Notes: a model not told the origin generated them from the sequence alone. Counted from the stretch's first letter, positions 25,356 to 34,981 are shown. The stretch: DNA of 62,445 nt from an uncultured Akkermansia sp. (GCA_947631435.1 CANRLM010000004.1:1-62445); one strand, 5' to 3'. Translations and numbers: made by a program.

Positions 25356-26381
25356 TCAGATCTTACCGAAGAGCGTCCTGCCCTCGGAGAGAAGGTCCGA
25401 AGTGGCAACCTTGAGACGATCACAAATGCCCTGCTCGCCTTTCTTGAGGTAAGAGCGGGGATCATACACCTTCTTGTTGCCCACCTCTCCATCCACCTTC
25501 AACATGCCATCAATGTTCTGGCACATGTGCAGCACTATGGGTTTGGAGAACGCATACTGGGTGTCAGTATCAATGTTCATCTTCACCACACCGTAAGAGA
25601 TAGCCTCGCGGATATCGCAGAGATCGGAACCCGACCCGCCGTGGAAGACGAGACGCATATCCGTGCCGTGCTTGTCCATGACTGCCTTCTGACCGTCACG
25701 AAGAATCTTGGGCTCCAGCTTCACGGCTCCCGGTTTGTAAACACCATGAACGTTGCCAAAGGTAGCGGCAAGCATGAACTCACCCAAACCATTGAGCGTC
25801 TCGTAGGTGAGAAGCATATCCTCCGGGGATGTGTAAAGCTTGGCAGCGTGCTGGCCGCTGTTGTCGACCCCATCTTCTTCCCCGCCAACCACACCAATCT
25901 CAATCTCAAGCACAATGCCAACCTCTGCGCACTCTTTAAGCATCTGCTTGGAAATCTCCAGATTCTGCGCCATAGGTAGAGCGGAGGCATCCAACATGTG
26001 AGAGTTGAAAAGCGGCCCTTTCCCCTCTGCTATGCGACGTTTGGACTCCGCGATGAGAGGACGCAGGAAACTGTCAATCTTGTCGGCTTGACAGTGATCT
26101 GTGTGCAGTGCAACAAAAACATCGTACTTCTCGGCAAGGCGATGGACGGCTTCAGCTAAAACGATCGCGCCGGTAGCAGAATCCTTCACAGCAGTGCCGG
26201 AGGCGAACTGTCCGCCACCCAGTGAAATCTGAATAATACCGTCGGATTTTGCTTCGGCAAAGGCTTTCAGCGCACCGTTGATGACCTCAATCGTAGTGAC
26301 ATTCACAGCCGGGTAAGCATACCCCTCCTTCTTGGCCGTGTTCAGCATTTTGATATACTGTTCTTGAGTTGGTACAGGCAT
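25356..26381 (-). CDS. fba: Fructose-bisphosphate aldolase, class II
   Basis: A 341-residue zinc-dependent aldolase that cleaves fructose-1,6-bisphosphate into two triose phosphates (glycolysis and gluconeogenesis). The start is MPVPTQEQYIKMLNTAKKEGYAYPAVNVTT. Metal and catalytic motifs are VALHTDHCQADK near residue 95 (the HxDH-like metal-binding region), LEIEIGVVGGEEDGVD near 160, FGNVHGVYKPGAVKLEP near 210 (second His) and LVFHGGSGSDLCDIREAISYGVVKMNIDTDTQYAF (third His and phosphate loop). The layout fits the E. coli FbaA-type class IIA. It is followed by a strong terminator. Confidence 0.95.
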   Translation of the reverse strand: MPVPTQEQYIKMLNTAKKEGYAYPAVNVTTIEVINGALKAFAEAKSDGIIQISLGGGQFASGTAVKDSATGAIVLAEAVHRLAEKYDVFVALHTDHCQADKIDSFLRPLIAESKRRIAEGKGPLFNSHMLDASALPMAQNLEISKQMLKECAEVGIVLEIEIGVVGGEEDGVDNSGQHAAKLYTSPEDMLLTYETLNGLGEFMLAATFGNVHGVYKPGAVKLEPKILRDGQKAVMDKHGTDMRLVFHGGSGSDLCDIREAISYGVVKMNIDTDTQYAFSKPIVLHMCQNIDGMLKVDGEVGNKKVYDPRSYLKKGEQGICDRLKVATSDLLSEGRTLFGKI

Positions 26382-26544
26382 CGTATGATCTTTGGGTTAA
26401 AGTTTCGCCATGAGTGAGCGTGAATGCCCACATCAGGCGGGGGGATGATACCACGCACTACAGCACAAAGCAAGAGAAAATCCCTCCTCCTTCTCTCTTT
26501 TAGGAAGAAAAAGAAAAAGATTTATGCTCAGAAACGGAAAAACC

Positions 26545-26573
26545 TTGACAGGGGAGCAATAATAGGCTAACCT
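26545..26573 (+). promoter_or_regulatory. Promoter of rpsU
   Basis: TTGACA (26545-26550) is a perfect -35. After a 17-bp spacer comes TAACCT (26568-26573), a weak -10. The start would be about 35 nt before the ATG of rpsU. Confidence 0.55.
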
Positions 26574-26615
26574 GCTGCGCCGTTCTGCGAAACGATACAA
26601 ACTTAACCAAAAAAT

Positions 26616-26852
26616 ATGCGTTCTGTTACAGTACGAAAAGGGGAGCCAATCGACCGTGCTCTCAAGCGCCTTAAGACGAAGCTTGATACCGAGGGCATTC
26701 TTGAAGAAATGCGCCGTCGGAGGGCGTTTGAAAGTCCCATGGATGAAAAACGCCGCAAGGCTCGCTCCGCAAGTAAGCGCAATAAAGTGAAATGGCGCTT
26801 TACCAACAAAGAGGAGATTCCTGCGGCAGCGGTGACCCCCAGCGAGGAATAG
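26616..26852 (+). CDS. rpsU: Ribosomal protein bS21
   Basis: 78 residues. MRSVTVRKGEPIDRALKRLKTKLDTEGILEEMRRRRAFESP is the conserved S21 core, including the KRLKTKLDTEGIL helix and the basic FESPMDEKRRKA motif. The tail adds about 15 residues (NKEEIPAAAVTPSEE) that are absent from short forms. S21 sits near the anti-Shine-Dalgarno end of 16S rRNA, which is of interest because most starts in this window lack a Shine-Dalgarno sequence. It has its own promoter and terminator. Confidence 0.93.
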   Translation: MRSVTVRKGEPIDRALKRLKTKLDTEGILEEMRRRRAFESPMDEKRRKARSASKRNKVKWRFTNKEEIPAAAVTPSEE

Positions 26853-26900
26853 GCAATTCCTCATCCTTCTTGGCGTTCGCTCCGTGAATGCCTGAGTCGC

Positions 26901-26928
26901 GCGGCTTTCTCCACAAGGTGAAAGCCGC
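26901..26928 (+). terminator. Terminator of rpsU
   Basis: GCGGCTTTC and GAAAGCCGC form a perfect 9-bp stem with a 10-nt loop, followed by CTTTGTG. It lies 48 nt after the rpsU stop. Confidence 0.75.
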
Positions 26929-27018
26929 CTTTGTGTCGCCTGAAGCAAGGCAGGATCAGAGCGCTTTGGACTTGCCGAAAGTTGGAATGTGTGGTAGCCT
27001 GCGAGAGGAGGGATTGCA

Positions 27019-27789
27019 ATGGCCAGGATAGCAATTATCAGTGACATTCACGCTAACTATCATGCGCTGTGCGCCGTGATAGAGGACGTCCGCACTATGC
27101 AGTGCAGCGAGCTTGTATGCCTGGGAGACGTGGTGGGATACAATGCCTTCCCCTCTCAATGTCTCGATTACATCCGTCAATTGGATTGTCCCGTCGTACG
27201 CGGAAATCACGACGAAGAGGTTGTCGTACCCAGTCAAGTAAAGATGAACCCCATCGCGAGGCAGGCAATGGATTGGACCCGCGCTCAGCTTAGCGGAGAC
27301 CGCCGAGATTGGCTCGCCCGCTTACAGTACCAGCGTATCGTGCGCACCAGCTCCGGTCACAGCATCAGCATTGTCCATTCCTCCCTCGATCATCCAAAGA
27401 ATTGGAATTACATCATCAACACGAATGATGCTGCCTCGAATTTTCCCCGCCAGTTCTGTCCCCTCTGCTTTCATGGTCACACTCATGTGCCAAAGGTCTT
27501 TATTCACAACGGGCAGCATACCGTTGAGGATTTTGAACGTCAGCAGGAAATTCGTGAACATGGGTATACAGAAATTCATCCGAGAGAAGGAATGAAGTAT
27601 TTTATCAATGTCGGTTCCGTCGGGCAGCCCCGCGATGGCGATCCGCGCGCCTGTTATGGGATATACGACACGAACCTTGACTTGGTCATTATCAAACGCG
27701 TAACCTATGATGTCCAGGCGGCGCAGCAGGCTATACGAGATGCCGGGTTGCCGCAGTATCTCGCGGACCGCCTCAGTAGCGGCACTTAA
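27019..27789 (+). CDS. Calcineurin-type metallophosphoesterase
   Basis: A 256-residue two-metal phosphoesterase with the motifs in order: IISDIHANYHALCAV (D-x-H), LGDVVGYNAFP (GD), VRGNHDEEVV (GNHD), IVHSSL and FHGHTHVPKVF (GHxH). The protein continues with GMKYFINVGSVGQPRDGDPRACYGIYD, as in the YfcE/serine-threonine-phosphatase-like subgroup. It is cytoplasmic. The natural substrate (nucleotide, phosphoprotein or other) cannot be told. It precedes the LptF/G-like gene by 71 bp on the same strand. Confidence 0.9.
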   Translation: MARIAIISDIHANYHALCAVIEDVRTMQCSELVCLGDVVGYNAFPSQCLDYIRQLDCPVVRGNHDEEVVVPSQVKMNPIARQAMDWTRAQLSGDRRDWLARLQYQRIVRTSSGHSISIVHSSLDHPKNWNYIINTNDAASNFPRQFCPLCFHGHTHVPKVFIHNGQHTVEDFERQQEIREHGYTEIHPREGMKYFINVGSVGQPRDGDPRACYGIYDTNLDLVIIKRVTYDVQAAQQAIRDAGLPQYLADRLSSGT

Positions 27790-27860
27790 TTGTCTCTCTC
27801 CTCCGCTGTCTGGGAAGCAATCCCCCGAATAATCAATCCCTCGCACAAAAGGAGCCAAAC

Positions 27861-29225
27861 ATGGAAGCGATACTAAAAAATCTGATGCTCTCTCTGCTCT
27901 GTCTGGCAGGGGGCACCCTTCTGGCGCTCCACCTTGTGCCGAACGAACTGGAACAAATGCGCTGGGAGATTGCCGGAATGCCGGAGAGTTACCCACTGGA
28001 GCAAAAGTTCCGACCTATTCTCCTTCTGCTGCTCTGCTACGTGCCCTTTTTGGCAGCGCTCCCCTATACACTGATGGACACCATGGATCGCTATGTGAGC
28101 CGCTGCTACATCAACTATTTTTTCTTATGCACGGCCATCCTGCTTCTCATTTACCTGCTGGCAGATTTCACAGACAACATGGAGCGTTTTCGCACGAGGT
28201 TTGATGATCCTCTTACCCAGGCTCTGCATTTCTACGCCACACAGTTGCCAATGTTCCTCTACCAGGTCCTGCCCTACACCATCATGACAGGAGCTCTGTG
28301 GAGTCTGAGTAAACTTTCCAGCAGCAGTGAATTGACGGGCATGATGCAAAGCGGTCGTTCCCTGTCACGCGTCTGTATGCCGATCTTTTTCTTCGCCGGG
28401 ATGGCAGCCCTTGTCTACGGCATTTTCGGTTTCCACTGGGCGCCAAACGGTTCTCTCTACCGCCAGGTTATTCTCAAGCAGGAGGACAGCTCTCAGCGCC
28501 AGGCTGTCCCCATCATTTACCGCAGCGAAGCCTACGCTCGCATTTGGCGCATCCAAAACCCGGCGTCCTTCAGCAATCCAGGTTTGCCGATGCGCAACCT
28601 CATCATCGAACAGTTCGACAGGAACAACCCGGGTCGCCTCACCGCTCAATACATCGCTGCTCGTGCCGAATGGAACAAAGAAAATTCCACCTGGACACTC
28701 TATGATGTCTACACGCGCCACATTGTTCCCACCGGTCAACGCCCAACGGATGATTCTCACGACGACGTCCTTATTTGTGCCTTTGATGAAAAACCCTACC
28801 AGATTATTGCTCCGACTCAAAGTAACCGCATCGATGCAATGGGCACTTCCGTGCTCTACGAACTGATCAGGACAGGATCCGGTTCCCAAGAAGACCGTTA
28901 TCGCTACGAGACGGAATGGCACGTCCGCTTGGCTCGTATTTTCAGTTGCTGGGTGCTGGTACTGTTGGCAATTCCAAGTGCCGTGACATTCCAACGGCGC
29001 AGCCCGATGAAAGGGATTGGGATAGCGGTGCTGCTGGCTGCGCTCATGTTGTTTCTCTACCGAGTCTTCCCCTCGCTGGGTGAATCGGGTCTCATCCCTC
29101 CATGGATCAGTGCATGGATTCCCAACGCGATCTATCTCTGTATTGCTCTCTATTTCATCCAAAAGAACCTTGCGCACCGCTCGCTCTCAGAATGGGTGCA
29201 GGCCTACCTGAGCCACCGTTCATGA
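27861..29225 (+). CDS. LptF/LptG (YjgP/YjgQ) family permease
   Basis: A 454-residue membrane protein. The N-terminal half has hydrophobic helices (LMLSLLCLAGGTLLALHLV, FRPILLLLLCYVPFLAALPYTLM and YINYFFLCTAILLLIYLLADF). The segment MDRYVSRCYINYFF is the family's YxxR-type start, about 75 residues later than in typical LptF/G, so the protein carries an extra N-terminal segment with one or two helices. A periplasmic domain (~residues 205-345) then leads to C-terminal helices (RLARIFSCWVLVLLAIPSAVTFQRRSPMKGIGIAVLLAALMLFLYRV). In the LPS exporter two such proteins partner with the LptB ATPase; the other subunits are not in the window. Confidence 0.82.
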   Translation: MEAILKNLMLSLLCLAGGTLLALHLVPNELEQMRWEIAGMPESYPLEQKFRPILLLLLCYVPFLAALPYTLMDTMDRYVSRCYINYFFLCTAILLLIYLLADFTDNMERFRTRFDDPLTQALHFYATQLPMFLYQVLPYTIMTGALWSLSKLSSSSELTGMMQSGRSLSRVCMPIFFFAGMAALVYGIFGFHWAPNGSLYRQVILKQEDSSQRQAVPIIYRSEAYARIWRIQNPASFSNPGLPMRNLIIEQFDRNNPGRLTAQYIAARAEWNKENSTWTLYDVYTRHIVPTGQRPTDDSHDDVLICAFDEKPYQIIAPTQSNRIDAMGTSVLYELIRTGSGSQEDRYRYETEWHVRLARIFSCWVLVLLAIPSAVTFQRRSPMKGIGIAVLLAALMLFLYRVFPSLGESGLIPPWISAWIPNAIYLCIALYFIQKNLAHRSLSEWVQAYLSHRS

Positions 29226-29896
29226 AATTGCCCCGCGGTATTATCTTTGATTTCGATGGCGTTCTTGTGGATACGGAGTGGGCCATCTTCAATTCGTGGG
29301 TCGAACTGTACCACCGTGAAGGCTGTAAGCTCACTGTGCAGGATTACTCCCCCTGTCTCGGCGCTGGCTACACACACTGGGACCCCGCATCCCACCTGGA
29401 ATCCCTCACCGGCAAGCATTTCAACTGGGATCAGGAAAATGCACGACGGCAAGCCAATATTGAGCAACGTCTCATTCACAGTGGTCTCATGCCGGGCGCG
29501 CGTGGATTGCTGGAATGGTGTTGCAGCATGGGCATACGTCTCACCGTAGCTTCCTCTTCTTCCCGAAGTTGGGTGGCGGGATGGCTGAACCGCCTGAACG
29601 CAATGCATTTCTTCCCTGAAATTTTTTGCCGTACGGATGGCTACGCCGTAAAGCCAGCCCCCGCCCTCTTTCTCGCAGCACAAAATTTCCTCGCTCTCCC
29701 AGTTGAGGATTGCCTCGTGGTGGAAGACTCCAGGAACGGGCTCCTTGCTGCCAATGCTGCAGGCATCCGTAGCGTGGCAATCCCTTGCCGTCTCACCCGC
29801 AAACTTGATCTCAGCGCCGCTGATTTTCATATGAAGAGTCTGAGTGAGTTGCACCTGAGTCTCGCAAAGGCTTCAAAAACGCAATCGATAACCTAG
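29222..29896 (+). CDS. HAD-superfamily phosphatase (beta-phosphoglucomutase-like)
   Basis: A 224-residue HAD hydrolase. Motif I is IIFDFDGVLVDTEWAIFNSW at residues 7-26 (nucleophile and acid Asp), motif II LTVASSSSRSWV, motif III Lys in YAVKPAPALFLAA, and motif IV CLVVEDSRNGLLAA. The helical cap between I and II is of the PGM type. It may act on a sugar phosphate. The ATG at 29222 overlaps the stop of the permease gene by 4 nt, so the two are translationally coupled. The longer frame from 29102 lies inside the permease gene and is rejected. The 3' end overlaps the convergent autotransporter gene by 24 bp. Confidence 0.9.
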   Translation: MKLPRGIIFDFDGVLVDTEWAIFNSWVELYHREGCKLTVQDYSPCLGAGYTHWDPASHLESLTGKHFNWDQENARRQANIEQRLIHSGLMPGARGLLEWCCSMGIRLTVASSSSRSWVAGWLNRLNAMHFFPEIFCRTDGYAVKPAPALFLAAQNFLALPVEDCLVVEDSRNGLLAANAAGIRSVAIPCRLTRKLDLSAADFHMKSLSELHLSLAKASKTQSIT

Positions 29897-32800
29897 CGAT
29901 GCGGCGACCCCGTTGCTGCGCTCGCGAAGTTCTGCCACTGCCTGAGCAATCACGGCAGTGCATCTGCTCAGTGGCACAGCAAAAGATGCCGCAAGTTCCG
30001 CTACGATACATCCCGGGCGACGACTGCGCAATGTAGTGCGATAGTGTCCGCCATACTGCATTGATGTATGCACCTCGCCGGCGAGTTCCCCTCCCTCTGC
30101 CGCAAGAAGGAACTGCGTCTCCCACTCACAGCTGCGAGACAATATCTGCGAGCTCGCGCCGGAAAGAGCCACGCCCACACCGATCGATAAAATCTCCTGA
30201 TGCTGATCCTCCACCGTTAAAGCTATGTCGCTTCCACGTTCCTGATACCCTTCCAGAAACCCTCGTGTCCACGAAACTTGCATAAGCGGCCGAATTTGCA
30301 CGGACGCTTCCGGACGGTTTGCCTCATAGGCCAGTGCGTAAAGAGCAGAGAAACCTCCGCCGGTCGTTCTCCCCGTTGTTTCGTGCGCGTCTCCCGCAAA
30401 AAAGAGATTACGATCCACGCGCGCGCGAGTCATCGCTCCCTGCCCCACAAACGCATGAATCAACCGACCACGGCGGATACGATAGTACGCGATCAAACTG
30501 TACACCTCACAATCTGCTCGTGCAGTATCGGCAGCCAGGGCATGCCACTTCCCACCTATTGCACTGAGCTGCACTCCTAGTTGTCCACTGTCAGAAAAAT
30601 CTCTCTGCATCGCCAGTGTTCCTCCCCACGAAGTCATTGAATAACCGGAATTATTGTCGCTCTCTGTCAATCTCTGTGTACTTCCTCTCCCTTGCACAGT
30701 CCAAATCATTGCTCCGTTGCACCCCTCCGATCTCTCATCACGCAACGCCGTGTCTGCGACACTCTGCAAAGCTTGACGAAGCTCCGTAGTAAATGCCGGC
30801 TGCAATGCGGAAAGCGATGCTCCGGCCGCCGCTGCAAACAAGTCATCCGCCTCTGACATTTTCCCCGAACTTATGAGTTGCTCCTGTGTCTGGAGCAGCT
30901 TAGCCCGATCGCTCCCAGGCGCAGTATTCTGCGGGTCCACAACGGACATCAAACTATCCAACAATTCCGCCCCGGCGTGCCCATTTGGAGTACACGATGC
31001 ATCGCGATAAAAGTGCGCCGTTTGCTCTGAAACGCTCTCCCCCGTGAGCAACAGCCGCCCTTCCACAACCTCTATTCGAGCCGTGTTGCCGAAGTACTCT
31101 GCGAGCCATCCCTGCGTAAATGCGTCGAGCTCAGGTACCCCCTGTGCATGTTCCGCTAACACAAATTCAACCGCGTGTCCGCCTGTGAGCGGCAGCTCAT
31201 CCCCTACCCCGGCAGGATGCAGGGAAAGCACGCCGCCCTCCTCTACAATAAGCTGGCCATCGCCCAGTACACCCCTGCCTTCCTCTGCTTCTCCGCCACG
31301 CATCATCGATCGCGTGAAATATAGTTCCAACTCCAGCGTGCCGCCGCGTTGTAAAGTAATTCCCTCTGTATCCAATTGTGCATTTCTTGTCTCCTCTCCA
31401 TGCACGAGATCCACCCTCAGCATCCCCCCTTCACCCACTCTCACCCGCGCATCCAGCCTTTCACCATGCTCCGCTGCAGCGTCTATGTTCAACCTCGTTC
31501 CCTTTCCCACCACCAGCTCATCCGCATGCACGCTGCCCTTGCCCACATGCAACTCAAGTTCGCCCCCACCCCGCAGCAAAACAGAGTCCGTCACTAATCC
31601 CCCAAGATCTACACGGGCTCCAGGTGCAAGTTCCAACACGTCGAAATCCTCCACCACAACACCGCGCATATTTTCGTATTCCCCACTTTCCGTGAATACG
31701 AGACATCTTTCCCCGTAACTCTCCGTCAATGTCTTATCGTCAGTAGCCTTCACTTTTCCCCGTCGCACGCTCCCGCTAAGAATCGCCCCCTCTTTTCCGA
31801 ACCGCACATTGTTTCCTACCGATACCATCACGTCTTGAGTTGAAAAGGAGGCATTTCCCGAGCCACTTGCATACACATCTCCCTCAATCTCTCCGCCTCG
31901 CAACCGGAGTGTGATACTCCCTTGCTGCACCTCCCCACCGCCCTGAACCATCGAACCTCCCACAAGATTCTGCAACACAACCCCTTCCTCAACTTCTACG
32001 AGCACATTCCCAAGCTGTACCTCCGCCCACTCCTGCCCCTCGGCATAGCAACCGCCGATAACAAAATCCTGGTATATTCCCCCATGCAGCAGTAGGATAG
32101 CATCGGCTGAACCACTAATGGCTGCCTCACCAAGCGTCGCACTGCCGCCCACCACCTTGTTCTTGAACATCCCCCCATCAATCTGCACCATCGTCCTTCC
32201 ACTTGCCTTTATCTCCTGCTCCCTCGCAGAGCATGAACCACCAATAAGCATCCCATTAAAACGCACTGTGTTATCTGCCGCACGCACGATAATTTGTGTC
32301 TCACCACTAAGTTTTGCCTCTGCACTGGTAGCAAAGCTGTAATCCCCTCCCGTGACAGTTGCCGCAAATTCACCACTTTTCCCCGTGAATTCCAGCATGA
32401 CAGAGGATTTCCCCTCAAAACTTCCTCCTCCGCTCTGTTCATAAAAATTGGCGCCGGAAACGATGGTCTCCTCCCCGAGCAGGGTATAAACAAAGCAATG
32501 AGTTTGTCCTGTAAATGACGAATTACCGCCGCTGCAAGCCGAGCCGCTGCAGAGAACCTCCCCCACCCGTGTTCCATCATAGACAGACAGAAAACACTCT
32601 CCCTCAAATTGTGCATCTCCCAGCACTGAATCATTTCCGCCCACCATGCGCTGCACCTCGCCATCTCGCAGCAGCAGATGTGTTTGCCCGTTGTATCCCT
32701 CTCCGCAGGCATTTCCTCCCACCAAATGAGTGAAATATCCCTGTGTTGCATCAATCCACGAATCATAGGACTCCCCCGATGCCAGCTCTCCCTCGGTCAC

Positions 32801-34579
32801 GCAGCCTCCATACACCGCCGCCCCTTCACCCCCCGCTATGCCGCGGAAGCGAGCGCACGAACTGGAACCATCCTCGCTGCGACACGGCAGAGTAGTTTCC
32901 AGCATCGCCAATTCCTCTCCCTCTGCCAGCAAAATTTCCGGCAGATGGGTTCCCGGCTGCCGCAGTAGTGTCCGCTCTCCCCAGTTAGGGTCCCAATCCG
33001 CCGTCCGCGCCGGTGGTTCTGCATAAAGCCACAATTCCCCATCCTGATCCTCCAATCGATAATTTCCCGATCCACTCACAACAAAATTTTCCGCCAAATC
33101 CGCTCCCACCCCGAGCCTTACCCCTCGCTGCAACTGCCATTCGTCAAATTCACGACTGTCCACCACTAACCTTACCTCGTGCGTAGCTAGTTGCTCACGG
33201 GAAAGCAATTCATCCCGAACCCGCACAAAGGAATCTCCCTCCCCATAGTGCAGCAGTGTCCCATCCCCTAACACCAGTTCTCCCAGTTCCAGTGTGCCGC
33301 TGTACCTCATGCAAAGCTCTCCGTTCACTCGCAAGGAATCCAACCGCAGTGTTCCCTCTCCCCCCTTGGCAAAAGAATCGGTCACGACTTGCCCGTGTAC
33401 GGTGGCTGTGTACCCTTCCCCTTGAACCGCACGGCGAAATTTCATCAGCTGTGCATTAATTTCGCCATTGAAGTCGCGTAGTTGGTCGAATGATACCTGA
33501 CCGTCCTCCGCCGTCAATTTTCCAAACCCGCAAAGCTCATCCGCCTGTATCTCTCCGCTCTGTACATGCAACTGCGTTGCCTCCGCCATCTGAAGCAGGC
33601 TGAGTCCTCGCACCTTCCCTCGCAGTTCCAACATTCCTCCGCCCGATACGATCAACTCCCCGCTCTCCTGGTATGTTGCCCCCGCGTCCGCATCCCCTTC
33701 CAGCACCAGCAGCCCTTCCCGCGCCACCAGCTCGCGCAGTCCCCTCCACTTCCCTCCCATCACCCTCAGCGTTCCCTCTCCCCATTTCTCTAGCGCGTGA
33801 CCCGCCGCATCAAGCTCACTTTCTATTCTTCCTTCCTCCCCCTCTCCATACACCTGCACGCTCAAGTTTCCCTCCAATGTCAGCTTCCCGCGCATCACCG
33901 CAGCATCCGCTCCGGTGCCCTCAAACCGCAGAGCTCCCTTTCCTCCCTCCTCTTGTTCCCGTATCCATCCACTGCCCATCGCGTACACATCCCCTTCGTA
34001 CTCCGAACCTGCTCGCAAATAAAATTGTCCCTCCTCCGTTACTCTTAATTGAGAAAAATTCGACGCCCCCGTCGCGCGATTTCCACGGTAATGCACGCGC
34101 CCGCTTCGCAGCTCCAAGGCGCCGTCATACGGCCCTGGTAGTGAGGGTTCCAAATCTAAATCAAACGTCCCAAAATCCAGCACAATTAACCCTTTCTCCT
34201 CCGCTATTATCGTCCAGTGATACCCTATCCACGGCGCTGTAAAAATCAGCGTTCCCTCCAGCCTCAGTTCCTCCAACACCAGATCCCCCGCATATGGTAT
34301 CAAGGTCACTTCCGCGCCCTCTGCTATCCTCACTCTTCCGCATTCGATTTCAGCCATTACTGCCACACAACTTTCTCCTGTGAAGCATACATCGTCCCCT
34401 TGCCGGAAGATGTCCCCTCTCTCATTCAACTCAATCCCCTCTACCCATGCCAGCTGCGACTCCTCCACCATCTTTTCCTCCATCGCGCACAACATTTCTC
34501 CCATCAGCACGGCTATTCCCGCCGCCATGAGCCACATTCGTATGCCTTGCTGCGTTCTCTGTTCCCTGTACTCTGACAT
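29873..34579 (-). CDS. Very large autotransporter / adhesin
   Basis: A 1568-residue surface protein. The N-terminus has a signal-like hydrophobic stretch (MWLMAAGIAVLMGEMLCA, residues 15-32) after a polar lead. The passenger is made of short beta-rich repeats (GGEGTLRLDSL, VGGNACGEGYNGQTHLLLRDGEV, IGGCYAEGQEW), typical of a beta-helix adhesin. A linker then leads to a ~290-residue C-terminal barrel with strands such as GGFSALYALAYEANRPEASVQIRP, ending GVAASLGYRLRF (terminal Phe). The barrel and passenger size fit the type V autotransporter family common in Akkermansia-like bacteria. The target is unknown. Its last 24 bp overlap the HAD gene tail-to-tail. Confidence 0.85.
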   Translation of the reverse strand: MSEYREQRTQQGIRMWLMAAGIAVLMGEMLCAMEEKMVEESQLAWVEGIELNERGDIFRQGDDVCFTGESCVAVMAEIECGRVRIAEGAEVTLIPYAGDLVLEELRLEGTLIFTAPWIGYHWTIIAEEKGLIVLDFGTFDLDLEPSLPGPYDGALELRSGRVHYRGNRATGASNFSQLRVTEEGQFYLRAGSEYEGDVYAMGSGWIREQEEGGKGALRFEGTGADAAVMRGKLTLEGNLSVQVYGEGEEGRIESELDAAGHALEKWGEGTLRVMGGKWRGLRELVAREGLLVLEGDADAGATYQESGELIVSGGGMLELRGKVRGLSLLQMAEATQLHVQSGEIQADELCGFGKLTAEDGQVSFDQLRDFNGEINAQLMKFRRAVQGEGYTATVHGQVVTDSFAKGGEGTLRLDSLRVNGELCMRYSGTLELGELVLGDGTLLHYGEGDSFVRVRDELLSREQLATHEVRLVVDSREFDEWQLQRGVRLGVGADLAENFVVSGSGNYRLEDQDGELWLYAEPPARTADWDPNWGERTLLRQPGTHLPEILLAEGEELAMLETTLPCRSEDGSSSCARFRGIAGGEGAAVYGGCVTEGELASGESYDSWIDATQGYFTHLVGGNACGEGYNGQTHLLLRDGEVQRMVGGNDSVLGDAQFEGECFLSVYDGTRVGEVLCSGSACSGGNSSFTGQTHCFVYTLLGEETIVSGANFYEQSGGGSFEGKSSVMLEFTGKSGEFAATVTGGDYSFATSAEAKLSGETQIIVRAADNTVRFNGMLIGGSCSAREQEIKASGRTMVQIDGGMFKNKVVGGSATLGEAAISGSADAILLLHGGIYQDFVIGGCYAEGQEWAEVQLGNVLVEVEEGVVLQNLVGGSMVQGGGEVQQGSITLRLRGGEIEGDVYASGSGNASFSTQDVMVSVGNNVRFGKEGAILSGSVRRGKVKATDDKTLTESYGERCLVFTESGEYENMRGVVVEDFDVLELAPGARVDLGGLVTDSVLLRGGGELELHVGKGSVHADELVVGKGTRLNIDAAAEHGERLDARVRVGEGGMLRVDLVHGEETRNAQLDTEGITLQRGGTLELELYFTRSMMRGGEAEEGRGVLGDGQLIVEEGGVLSLHPAGVGDELPLTGGHAVEFVLAEHAQGVPELDAFTQGWLAEYFGNTARIEVVEGRLLLTGESVSEQTAHFYRDASCTPNGHAGAELLDSLMSVVDPQNTAPGSDRAKLLQTQEQLISSGKMSEADDLFAAAAGASLSALQPAFTTELRQALQSVADTALRDERSEGCNGAMIWTVQGRGSTQRLTESDNNSGYSMTSWGGTLAMQRDFSDSGQLGVQLSAIGGKWHALAADTARADCEVYSLIAYYRIRRGRLIHAFVGQGAMTRARVDRNLFFAGDAHETTGRTTGGGFSALYALAYEANRPEASVQIRPLMQVSWTRGFLEGYQERGSDIALTVEDQHQEILSIGVGVALSGASSQILSRSCEWETQFLLAAEGGELAGEVHTSMQYGGHYRTTLRSRRPGCIVAELAASFAVPLSRCTAVIAQAVAELRERSNGVAASLGYRLRF

Positions 34580-34765
34580 ATCGTATTGAATGGTTGTTTT
34601 CTCGCGGCGTCATACAAACTATCTTCTCTTTCCCGTTGGGACCTCTCTTGTCTCCCTCTCGCGTGATATATGTTTCATATTTTTCATAAATCATTACTCT
34701 TCTTTAATTTATGCTTCATATAACTTCATCCTTATTCTTCGTTTTGAGAAAATTTAAAAAAAGGC

Positions 34766-34794
34766 TTGCCTCCATACCTCCGCACCCGTATAAT
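34766..34794 (+). promoter_or_regulatory. Promoter of tRNA-Gly
   Basis: TTGCCT (34766-34771), a 17-bp spacer and a perfect TATAAT (34789-34794). It lies about 50 nt before the tRNA. Confidence 0.7.
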
Positions 34795-34846
34795 TCCCCC
34801 CGCATAGAGTTTCGCTCCTCCTCGTTCGGAATGAGCGGTTCCTCGT

Positions 34847-34918
34847 GCGGATGTAGCTCAGTGGTAGAGCGCAACCTTGCCAAGGTTGATGTCGTGGGTT
34901 CGAGTCCCATCATCCGCT
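34847..34918 (+). tRNA. tRNA-Gly (anticodon GCC)
   Basis: A 72-nt cloverleaf: acceptor GCGGATG/CATCCGC, D-arm GCTC...GAGC, anticodon stem CAACC/GGTTG with loop TTGCCAA (GCC anticodon), T-arm GTGGG/CCCAT with TTCGAGT loop, discriminator T. No CCA is encoded. It is flanked by its own promoter and terminator, so it is a single-gene unit. Confidence 0.97.
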
Positions 34919-34924
34919 CGTCTG

Positions 34925-34958
34925 GCCCGACTAGCTAAAACTAGCCGGGCTTGATTTT
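34925..34958 (+). terminator. Terminator after tRNA-Gly
   Basis: GCCCGACTAG pairs with CTAGCCGGGC around a 6-nt loop (one mismatch), followed by TTGATTTT. Confidence 0.8.
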
Positions 34959-34961
34959 CGT

Positions 34962-34981
34962 GTCAACCGGGATGGGTTGAC
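34962..34981. promoter_or_regulatory. 20-bp perfect palindrome upstream of leuC, possible operator
   Basis: GTCAACC and GGTTGAC are separated by GGGATG. It lacks a T-tract, so it is not a terminator. It overlaps a TTGACC that could serve as a -35 for leuC. An operator role is inferred only. Confidence 0.3.

Noticed and set aside
26433..27047. Minus-strand open frame over rpsU
   Set aside because: It covers the clear bS21 gene and a terminator and has no recognisable protein features.
29102..29221. Upstream start for the HAD gene
   Set aside because: The extension lies within the permease gene and lacks HAD conservation; the ATG at 29222 gives the motif I start.
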